Below the pieces are notes generated by a model, which did not search any database, was not told the origin of the DNA, and was given only the letters and a program-made list of their open reading frames with translations. The position numbers and the translations under genes are program-made. 64,000 bases of DNA from Cristatella mucedo (lineage: Eukaryota > Bryozoa > Phylactolaemata > Cristatellidae), in assembly GCA_009760855.2 (NCBI GenBank), contig WPIO01000005.1, forward strand, positions 11,820,001 through 11,884,000, read 5' to 3'. The first letter of the stretch is position 1. Each line of letters starts with the position of its first letter. Below, piece after piece: positions 10,929 to 18,845 of this stretch.

Positions 10929-11800
10929 ACAAGGATGGATTTCGTAGCTCATGCTCGCCTGAGCGGTAGTTGGTCCATCCAACTCCAGCTGAGAGTCTTA
11001 GTCGGCTCACGAAAATAATCCAAGGGCGTTTGTGTATATCATCGCAATTATTCAGTTATCGCAATCTCAATTATCGCAAAGGCAGGCGAGAAGTCGACAA
11101 AAATATAAACCCCACTTGGCTAGGCCAAGTGACTAGTCCTGGAATATAAGTTACCCTTCGAATAGGGAAGCGTTAAAAGAACTGCTTCTAGCACATTCAC
11201 GTCGGTTACCGATTCTCACAGCATTATTGCATGGCTGCCCATCGTTGACTGCTGTAGTGACCCTTGCCGCTATAGGCCTCAATTTCTACTCTACCCCGAA
11301 GTCAACGACATAATGGCAGTGACAAGCCATCGCAGCTTGTTACCCATTCGGTTTGAGGACGCTTTTCCCTGCGAAGTCCTTGGCATATCTTGCACTGTGT
11401 TCCTTGAACCTCAAGCTTCTAGTGGTGGAAGTAATTTATTGACCAATGGAACCAAGCCTTGCTTTATTTAAGTTGTGTCTCATTTTTAATTATTTGTGTT
11501 CCAGAAATGGTCTCTGCCCTTCTGGACGCTTTTACATTCATTTTGATAACCCAACCGAAAAGCCAATGATTTTCCATAGGCTCGTGTGATGGTCCCACTC
11601 ACAATAAAGGTTCTCTTTTCGATCAAATATTCTCCTGCGTTTTTTCGCTCTCACGTCATACTATTATCTAAGTAAGGACATCTAGCCACAAATAGACGGC
11701 TTTTTCTGCAATGTGCATAGCGTGCGATAAAAGAAATAGTCTCTTATTCACGAAGTTTATTGGGGAATATCAAAAAAATACTTATACAATTTGTTCAGCA
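10929..11800. other. Unassigned DNA
   Basis: No coding family, SINE or LINE was recognised between the LINE A tail and the repeat D copy. Confidence 0.35.
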
Positions 11801-11814
11801 ATCAAATATGTGTT

Positions 11815-12020
11815 TAGGTTAGCTTTCAAAAGACAAATGTGTTAGAACTGGGATCGGAAGTTCTGATGACTTCCGCATAAAAGAAAAAAGGTTATGCAAG
11901 CGACGTCTAATCCGGCTGTGAACCGAGAGCAAAAACTCTAAAACTAAACAAATTACCGATCTGCATCATATGCGACTTGCATCCAACTTGTCGAACCTTG
12001 ATAGATCGAGATACATGCTT
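11815..12020 (-). repeat. Repeat family D, copy 3, part 1 (interrupted by SINE S1)
   Basis: Reverse complement matches 8330-8490 and 3060-3190: 'gacaagttggatgcaagtcgcatatg', 'ctctcggttcaca' and 'acttccgatcccagttctaacacatttgtcttttgaaag'-like blocks. It is separated from its other half (12200-12440) by a SINE S1. Confidence 0.6.
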
Positions 12021-12191
12021 GGTGAGCCGTGATGGCACACTAGGTAAGGCGGTTGCTTTCACGACCTCGGTCCCGAGGTCGTGGGTTCGATTCCTGCGGT
12101 GGGCGATCCTTTATCGCCTCTGCAAGCGGTGGTGATAGCCGTAAAGGCTCTTCTGTCGCTATACAAAAAGAGGCTGTTTAATCAGCTAGGA
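12021..12191 (+). mobile_element. SINE S1 copy a (near full length, tRNA-derived)
   Basis: Head 'ggtgagccgtgatggcacac taggtaaggcgg' contains an A-box-like 'tggcacactagg' (12032 on). A perfect B box 'ggttcgattcc' lies at 12084-12094. Between them is a 10-bp perfect inverted repeat, 'acgacctcgg/ccgaggtcgt' (12061-12082), as in a long-variable-arm tRNA. The body ends 'ggtggtgatagccgtaaaggctcttctgtcgctatac' and 'ttaatcagcta'. Inserted in repeat D. Confidence 0.85.
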
Positions 12192-12440
12192 TTTTTTTGA
12201 AGCCTGTTGAGGTGTATTCTTGTGACTTATACAGATTCATTTCCAGGGTAGGGTGCCTTATAAATTCCATAACTCGGCTAATACTTCACGTATCGGAGTG
12301 AAATTTGAAATGCGAGTTCAGCCCTGCTGTTTTTAAACTAACCCATACAAATTTCTGATTTCGGCTTAATACATTTTGCTTTATATGTCCACGATTACGG
12401 AAAATAAAGCTCCAGTACGTTTATAGCCCAGAGTTAGCAG
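12192..12440 (-). repeat. Repeat family D, copy 3, part 2
   Basis: Reverse complement matches 8080-8230: 'cgtggacat...aaagcaa', 'aaatcagaaatt', 'ctgaactcgcatttcaaattt' and 'tagccgagttatggaattta'. Continues copy 3 beyond the SINE. Confidence 0.6.
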
Positions 12441-12490
12441 CTGTTTGCATTCAAGTTCCTTCTCGCTCTTTCTGCTCCAACCTACATAAA

Positions 12491-12628
12491 TGTAATTCAT
12501 TTATATGGCGCCCCAAGAGAACTTAATCTCTATTCAGGCGCTTCACATATGCCTCGGGGCTCGAGCCCACGACCTCAGTCAGACCTTGGTCGGGGCGAGC
12601 ACCTTAACCGCTAGACCAAACCAGCTCG
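12491..12628 (-). mobile_element. SINE S2 copy b (near full length)
   Basis: Minus orientation. The tail reads 'ggcgccccaagagaacttaatctctattcaggcgctt' on the + strand, then 'ggggctcgagcccacgacctcagtcagaccttggtcgg', then 'gcgagcaccttaaccgctagaccaaaccagctcg' (the class-II tRNA-like head reversed). Closely matches copy d at 49317-49455. Confidence 0.88.
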
Positions 12629-12796
12629 TAAAACTTGCCTTCACTGTTGAAATGGGATTATGTAATGCTTGCCAACTTTGTGGACGAGTTTTTTCCTCCA
12701 ATAATAAACGCAGCCTTGAAAAAGCACACAACACCGATGAGGACTGAGTGTTTTGAATTGGCACACTATTATTGGTATATAAAGACATGATGATTC

Positions 12797-12952
12797 AACA
12801 GCCTCATTTGTATAGCGGCAGAAGAGCCTCCAAGGCTATCACCACTGCTTGTAGTGGGCAATAAAGGATCGCACAACGGCAGGGCTCGAATCCACGACCT
12901 GGGTCGTTTTGAGCGAGCACCTTACCTCCTGGGCTAAGGCCCAGGGGTGATA
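12797..12952 (-). mobile_element. SINE S1 copy b (variant head)
   Basis: Minus S1: 'aacagcctcatttgtatagcggcagaagagcctccaaggctatcaccactgcttgtagtgggcaata', then 'cagggctcgaatccacgacctgggtcg' and a head reading 'gcccaggaggtaaggtgctcgctc' in sense. The head differs from copy a, pointing to an S1 subfamily. Confidence 0.78.
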
Positions 12953-13280
12953 CAAGAACTATTGTAAATCACACTAATTCACTTTAGCCTTAGCTAAGCC
13001 TAGCTTCGATAAGCACACAGTTGAAAGGCAGCTGCACCGTCCGGAAATGCTTTAGTCGACCTCAACTAACTAACACTCCTTAACTACTTTCACGTCAGCA
13101 TCGTACCTAACGATCGTTGCAAGAATCTAGCAGATGGTTTTTTTCAACCTTTTTTACAAGTAAGATGAACTTGATCAGTGGCCATCCTACAGCCGTGACC
13201 GCTGCAATGACCCTTGAGCGTCACAAAGCCGTCAATCATAATTGGTGTCTGAAATATGTGGAATAACTGCTGAAGGACCC

Positions 13281-13348
13281 TGGTGGTGATAGCCGTAAAG
13301 GCTCTTCTGTCACTATACAAAGCAGGGTGATTAATCAGCTAGTATTTA
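13281..13348 (+). mobile_element. SINE S1 copy c (5'-truncated)
   Basis: Only the 3' body: 'ggtggtgatagccgtaaaggctcttctgtcactatac' and 'ttaatcagctagta'. Confidence 0.72.
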
Positions 13349-13379
13349 TTTATGTACTTTTTAAGAGGTGGTTTCGTGC

Positions 13380-13990
13380 TTGCCTCATTGTTTGCAACTT
13401 TATAGGCAAGCGCTAAAGCTGGAAGATGGACTACTGTATGTTAAAGTTAAATGTGTCAAAGTTACGAGCTGAACGTAAGTCTTTGAACGATGAAATAGCT
13501 GACTGCTATGCCGAGCTTCGCGAGTCTAAAAATTTCCCCCGCTGAACTTCTGAGAATGTTGATACACTGCTTAGTCAAAATTCAGGAAATATGCAAACTA
13601 TTATTCTGACCTTACGGGACTATGCTCACACCATGGAATGAATGTCGAGGCATATTGGTAGCAGAGCACCATAAAGCTGCATTTAGACGCACAAATTCGG
13701 ATGGAATGGATACAGTTAAGGTAAGCGGTTGAAGCAAAAGTCAAAACAATCTTTTCTTCTTGTCACGGATAATCTGCAGTCTGCTAAGAGTAAAATGGAG
13801 ACAGCTACAAGGCTGGATATTGAGTGTTGTGACGACGGCAGCAAGGTTGAATTTCTTGCTGATGACGCTGGGCTTGTCAATCATGTTGTTGTCTTACTTA
13901 GCCGATGAAGTGTTTCCAAAACTATTTTTTCGATACAGTTTTGATCTGATCGAGAGTCTTTTGGCAATTCCACACATGGTGATTTGATGC
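13380..13990 (+). pseudogene. Possible coding relic (unidentified)
   Basis: Several short same-strand open pieces suggest an old gene or element. One is a charged, helix-prone peptide around 13440-13545 ('KLRAERKSLNDEIADCYAEL' then stop). Another at about 13795-13890 reads 'LDIECCDDGSKVEFLADDAG'. In-frame stops separate them. No family is recognised, and chance is a real alternative. Confidence 0.2.
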
Positions 13991-14030
13991 CACTAAGCTG
14001 AAGATTTAACTAACGCCTATCTCAAGTACG

Positions 14031-14051
14031 TGTATCTGTGTGAGCAGTCGC
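14031..14051 (-). repeat. LTR-end-like 21-bp match to the Gypsy-1 LTR
   Basis: The 21 bases here match 25376-25396 (the 3' end of the minus-strand Gypsy-1 LTR) with one mismatch (c/t). May mark the remnant 3' LTR end of the Gypsy-2 relic; too short to be certain. Confidence 0.35.
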
Positions 14052-14187
14052 AGACCCGAATGTCGAATTGACAATGTGCCGGGCAGTGTATTAACAATCG
14101 CATGAGGCCACGCAGGAGCTCATGACCGTCATGACTAATCCTAGGCCACCTCTCGCGGCGCGAGCCTCAGCTCCTGTACGACTGCCT

Positions 14188-15218
14188 TTATAAACTCCGC
14201 CGGCCACTCCTGCGCCATTGCCTTCGGTCTCTCGGTCTGTCACGCCTCCTCACGTCTTCTGCTGGCCTCTCGCGCCTCTCCGCTACCAGCAGTTTGGAAA
14301 CCGAATCGACCGCAAAATGCGCATCGTCTGTTGCTGCCACTGCTCGGTCTTCGCTTCCGACAGCTCGGCGAACATCTCTCGTGCCTTCTCGGCCAGCGTC
14401 TCGCCTGCCGCCATAGTAGCACTTCACGAACTTCCGTCGATGCTAACGCTTCGCTCCATGCCACCGTCGCCTACGAGACCATTAGCGCCGACTCGCTGGC
14501 AACCAGCGCTGTCCCGGTCTTTACCAGTGGTTTCCCAGCCGCCACCTCTTCTCTGGCAGACGGAGCGTCCTCTCTGGCAGACACGGCCGTCTCTCTGTCA
14601 GACGCTGCCGTTGCTCTGACGGACGCTGCCGTCTCTGGGCCGGATGCCTCCGTCTCACTCGTGGTGTCGCCTCTGCGGGGTCTGCCGTGGTCTCTATCGC
14701 CACCTCTGCGGGCTCCACCAGCATCTCTGCTGGCTTTGCCTTCGTCGCCCGGCACACCGTCGGCGATTTCTGCTACCGCTGCTGTCACTCTTGTTGGCCT
14801 CCTCAGTCCGACCAGCGTTTATCACACCCGAGCGAAGCAGCCGCGCTTTACCGGCCTCCTCCTCCTCCAGCCGCTTCTGCACTATCGCCTCCGCTTTCCT
14901 GGCACTCTGCAAGTCCGACCGCCGAAGCCTCTTCTCACCTCCAGGGCTTGCAAACGCCTTCACGAGTGTGGCACGCTGCTAGGCGTAGTCCTCTTGAACC
15001 AAGTCAGTAAGGGTCGCGGCGAAAGTTGATGCACTGCCTCCCAGGAACATAAACATGTACATGTGCCACAAAGCTGGATCGACACCTCGTTCATTAAGCC
15101 TCCTTCCCGAGTTGAGCTGCCAGCTTACGAAGTCGTCCCCGACGTCGCAATATTTCAGTATCATCTCCTGGCATGGACTACTCTGCAGCTTCGGACGAAA
15201 TAGCTTGTAGTTTAACAT
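14188..15218 (-). pseudogene. Ty3/Gypsy-2 gag relic
   Basis: Read on the minus strand. The first 80 codons (15218 to 14979) start 'MLNYKLFRP' and include 'DVGDDFVSW' and 'FLGGSASTFAATLTDLV', typical of the retrotransposon capsid-like Gag. A stop and a frame change follow. A charged, helix-rich region comes next ('ARKAEAIVQKRLEEEEAGKARLL', 14963 on), then an Ala/Glu/Arg-rich heptad region in another frame (14788-14471). GC- and CpG-rich compared with the surroundings. The + strand has an equally long open frame (14331-15029), but it is Ala/Ser/Leu/Pro low complexity. No protease or RT follows at the left, so the element is truncated. Confidence 0.62.
14550..14654. repeat. 21-bp minisatellite, 5 units (heptad repeat inside gag relic)
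   Basis: Five consecutive 21-bp units, each starting 'tctctgg/tctctgt/gctctga/tctgggc' and containing 'cagacg.../ggacgct/ggatgcc', then ending 'gtc', 'gtt' or 'tcc' (14550, 14571, 14592, 14613, 14634). In the gag sense this gives seven-residue units (e.g. 'REDAPSA', 'RETAVSA'), compatible with coiled coil. Confidence 0.75.
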
Positions 15219-15239
15219 TCTCTAAGCGGCAGGTATGCG

Positions 15240-15500
15240 ATACCACACAGAAAACCGAAGCGGGCTCAAAGACGTTTATTCACACGGACGCCGCAGCGGG
15301 CCAGTACGCGACTGCCCTCCTGGCGTCCTCGACCTAACTCCCCGGGCCTTTTCCACCCGTTACTTATATACCATTGCCCTAAATCGCAACAGTGCATAAT
15401 CCAACGACATTGTCATAATCTTAAAATAGCCACAGACTGGAATCCTGGCAGTGCCAGGACTTCGCATTTTAAGTAGGTCACAATTGTTCATGTAATGATG
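15240..15500 (-). repeat. Gypsy-2 5' LTR (boundaries uncertain)
   Basis: Immediately 5' (minus sense) of the gag relic. Minus strand shows a TATA-like 'gtatataagtaac' (about 15361-15373) and about 85 bp later AATAAA (about 15280-15285), the U3-R layout of an LTR. I see no matching second LTR, so both ends are approximate. Confidence 0.5.
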
Positions 15501-15680
15501 CTGGGGGTCTACTTCTTCCTGAGTTAAGTGAACTTATTACGCTCCAATTTGAGATCATTTCAGGCATCTATTAAGAAAGCCCTAAAGCACGGAAGAAATT
15601 GAGCTCAGTCATAAGCACAAAATGAATGCATTTCCTCTCTCTCCTACCTGAACTCGCGTTTGCTGCTCCTGTCATAGGAC

Positions 15681-15803
15681 TAATAATAATAATAATAACA
15701 ACAATAATAATAATTCATCTGCATAACACCCTCAGAGAACTTTAAATCTCTTTCTAGGCACTTTACAGATGCTGTATAGAAAGCATTACCAAACGATTTG
15801 TGT
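15681..15803 (-). mobile_element. LINE family A copy 3', left part (split by LINE B)
   Basis: Minus-oriented A tail: (AAT)n, 'cataacaccctcagagaactttaaatctctttctaggcacttta', then 'gctgtatagaaagcattacc'. The remainder continues after LINE B at 16336. Confidence 0.75.
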
Positions 15804-16335
15804 TAATGTAATGTAATGTAATGTATCTCCGTCTGTAAAGACTATGTGGGTGTTACGCAGGAGAGTTTTGTATAGCGCACTCACAGCCTAAGCGGCTTTC
15901 GCTACGCATTCGGTAGCCAACAGACTTCGTCTCACGCAACAAAGAGAAAGTGGGAAGCATAACTGAGTCAGGAGAGCAGTTGAGGTGGTGAGTAGCATAG
16001 AAGTAGCAGCTCAGGACCGCTGAAAAAGATGAGCCATAGTCGGCAGTAGGAGAGTAGTTGTCGTTGCGTAAGAATCGTGGAAGCGAGTTCCACAGTCTAG
16101 GACCTGCAGCGCTAAAGCTTCTGTCGCCAACTGTCTTTAAGCGGAGGAATGGGACAGCTAATTTATTGTCCACACAGGACCTGAGGGCACGAACAGGCTG
16201 AAACTGATGTAGCAGTTCAGCTAGGTACGAAGGAGCCAACCCATGGCGGGCCTTGTGGGTCAGCGTAAGAACTTTGCTCTGTATCCTTTGCTCAACCGGC
16301 AACCATCCTAGCTCTTTCAGCAAAGGTGACACGTG
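15804..16335 (-). mobile_element. LINE family B, 5'-truncated, nested in LINE A
   Basis: Starts with the family end (taatg)n 'tatctccgtctgtaa' and runs through the RT C-terminus ('CECAIQNSPA' stop, 'PRLWNSLPRFLR', 'LGWLPVEQRIQSKVLTLTHK') to 'aaggtgacacgtg'. The open frame continues past 16335 into LINE A sequence only by chance. Confidence 0.9.
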
Positions 16336-16520
16336 TAACATCCGAAAGTAGAAGGCACAATGTAAGCAGGCATATGTGCGAGAAAGACGAATCACAAAGA
16401 CCCAGTAAATGCTGTAATAAACGGTTGCATTTAAGTTTCTTGTTTTAATTTCCTCCTGTCAGGGGATGTTGTGGTGTGTGTCAGTAGTGAGTTCCTGGCT
16501 AAACTTGGAGGCGCCTAAAT
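16336..16520 (-). mobile_element. LINE family A, right part of split copy
   Basis: Resumes A-type 3' UTR/coding antisense: 'agacgaatcacaaagacccagtaaatgctgt', 'cctcctgtcaggggatgtt' and 'agtgagttcctggct'. Diverged. Confidence 0.65.
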
Positions 16521-16996
16521 TTCTTTTATCCCCCCAGCTCTGACTCATCTCTCACATTAAAATGCGGTGTCAATCACATGAATGCCTCATTAACACAAAT
16601 ACATGCAATAACATACATCCTTAAACGATGCATGGTTCTGCACCAGAGGACACTCCTTAAACCAAAATAAAAGACCATACTTATGAAAATGTAAAATTCA
16701 GCCACACCCATCGATCTAAAGATCATACACCACCAGGCAAGCTGGCAAGCACCACAACCAAAACAGGAAAGATAGCAAACCAAGCACGAGATAAGCTCAC
16801 CATGGAAGGACGTTGCAAGTAGCAAAAGAAACAGTACGGCAGGCACCAAGCGTAGTTTTTTTTATAATTTCATGCATCTTTGGGGTGGCCCGCAGTGCAG
16901 GCCACGGCACGACTGCTATCGACCAACCGGAGTCTTATGCTGCGAAATTATTTAGGCACTGCTGGAGAAAAGAAAAGAAAAAAATATATAAGATAT
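16521..16996. other. Unassigned DNA
   Basis: No family recognised. A 91-codon minus frame (16574-16849) is Leu/Cys/Phe-rich with a signal-peptide-like start, but has no motif, splice context or homologue I know. Confidence 0.3.
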
Positions 16997-17165
16997 TAGC
17001 TGACTCGAAGCCTCATTCGATAGTATAGCGGTAGAAGAGCCTTATCAGTTTTCACCCTCCCCCCCCCCCCCCGCTTTCAGTTGGCAATAAAGGCTCGCCC
17101 ACTGCAGGATTCGAACGCACTACCTAGGTTGAGGAGAGCGAGCAGCTTGCCTCACGGGAAATCAC
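16997..17165 (-). mobile_element. SINE S1 copy d with C-run expansion
   Basis: Minus S1: 'tagctgactcgaagcctcattcgatagtatagcggtagaagagcc', a C14 run at 17059-17072, 'agttggcaataaaggctcgcccactgcaggattcgaacgca', then a degraded head. Confidence 0.72.
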
Positions 17166-17915
17166 GGCCGCTTCTCAAGTATCCTTTGCTCAGGCACACT
17201 TTTTTTGCACAGGCTTGGATACTTGCTTAGGCTCGCACGCCTAGTGGCCCGTCCCTCCAAGCACGAGTCTCCACGAGCCTTCGCCATAGCACCGGCCGCT
17301 ATCGCGTTATTGCCACATACCGTTGCTGCACTGTCCGTCATCGCTGAGCCGTACACTGCGTTCACAACAGCGCCCGTGAATGCTTACCGGCTGCCGCATC
17401 TGACCAGGCAGAGTCGCAGTCAAACGATTAAAGTGTAGCCGCGAAAGTATTAGTCCCCCAAGTGCTCCGCCATGGACCGTGCAATGCAGCGCTTTAGTGC
17501 GTTTAAAACATACGGGGCCACAACTGGGCGTCGAAAGCGACAGTTTTTGTGGGCCGGCAAGCTGCGGTTGCGCGCTAGTGCAAGCGCTTTAAGCGGTGCA
17601 AACCGGTCGGACGGTGTTAACTATGTCAAAAACCCTAAGCTCGAGTGTAATACCAATTCCGTATGGCTGCAATCGCTAGCGCTGACCCGACCGCGAAGGC
17701 GGACCGCTACAACACAACTAGAGACAAGAGCGGCTAACTGAGTAGCCGGCGGAATACAACAAGGCAGTCTAGGTTACACTTAGCTATTCGTCGTCGCAGG
17801 TTTGAACTCTTGTGCTCTCGAAACGAAGTCTCTCGCATGAACTACTGAAGCTGCAGCAGCGCCGCTGTCCCAGATTAATCCAGCTCCGATATTCAATGTA
17901 TCTGCATCCAAATGT
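17166..17915. other. CpG-containing DNA with unidentified open frames
   Basis: Higher GC than the flanks. A 67-codon minus frame (17162-17365) is Ala-rich. An 89-codon plus frame (17472-17741) is Arg/Ala-rich. Neither is recognised. Possibly unrecognised element or promoter-proximal sequence. Confidence 0.25.
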
Positions 17916-18845
17916 TTATGAAACTTGAAATTAAATGACGATAAAACCGAAGTGCTGCTCATAGGACACCCTAACCGTGTGGCTGGATTAAGAGGCTTTG
18001 CTCTTCTAATAGGTGATGCTATAGGGCGACCATCACCATTTCCAACAGCTGCCTCAATTTTTAGAAGCTTTATTCAGAAGATTGTTTCTACAGCTAGCCA
18101 TCACGTCCGATCCCTATCAAAGGTTAGGAGCTGTCTTCCACAGTTGCTTGCAAACAATTTAGCTAGCTCTTTAGTTCTCTCTTGGCTTGATTGTTGCGAT
18201 TCACCTTTGTCTGGACTGCCAAAGAAAGCAACTATGCCACTGCAGCTGACTATGAATATGGCTGCAAGGCTAGTCTTCAAGTCCCAGAGGTTTGATCATG
18301 TGTCTCCTTTGCTAAAAGAGCTAGGATGGTTGCCGGTTGAGCAAAGGATACAGAGCAAAGTTCTTACGCTGACCCACAAGGCCCGCCACGGCTTAGCTCC
18401 TTTGTACCTAGCTGAACTGCTACATCAGTTTCAGCCTGTTCGTGCCCTCAGGTCCTGTGTGGACAATAAATTAGCTGTCCCATTCCTCCGCTTAAAGACA
18501 GTTGGCGACAGAAGATTTAGCTCTGCAGGTCCTAGACTGTGGAACTTGCTTCCACAATTCTTACGCAACGAGAACTACTCTCCAACTGCCGACTATGGCA
18601 CATCCTTTTCAGCGGTCCTGAGCTGCTACTTTCATGCTACTCACTATCTCAACTGCTCTCCTGACTCTGCTATGCTTCCCACTTTCTCTTTTTTGCGTGA
18701 GACAAAGTCTGTTGGTTACCGAATGCGTACCGAAAGTCGCTTAGGCTGTGAGTGCGCTATACAAAACTCTCCTGCGTAACACCCACATAGTCTTTATGAC
18801 TTTGCGGAGTTACAGACGGAGATACATTACATTAAATTACACTGC
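17916..18845 (+). mobile_element. LINE family B, long open copy
   Basis: Open for 284 codons (17925-18779) through the RT C-terminal half: 'LNDDKTEVLLIGHPNRVAGL' (after the YADD box), 'LPQLLANNLASSLVLSWLDC', 'LSGLPKKATMPLQLTMNMAA' and 'LGWLPVEQRIQSKVLTLTHK', ending 'CECAIQNSPA' stop. Then the short 3' UTR and 'gagatacattacattaaattac' end. A ~25-residue internal block ('ARNLGVVFDN' region) is degraded. The catalytic core is missing by 5' truncation, so it is inactive despite the open frame. Its 3' end abuts the Gypsy-1 integrase C-terminus. Confidence 0.9.

Noticed and set aside
12021-12110. Functional tRNA gene
   Set aside because: A and B boxes are present, but the copy belongs to a dispersed SINE with a body and tail, and no acceptor-stem pairing is evident.
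14331-15029. 232-codon plus-strand open frame
   Set aside because: Low-complexity Ser/Ala/Leu/Pro sequence antisense to the Gypsy-2 gag, which has recognisable Gag phrases on the minus strand.
16574-16849. Small secreted/membrane protein gene
   Set aside because: Hydrophobic 91-codon frame only; no splice, promoter or homology support.
17925-18779. Intact LINE B protein gene
   Set aside because: Open for 284 codons, but lacks endonuclease and the RT catalytic core; a 5'-truncated dead copy.
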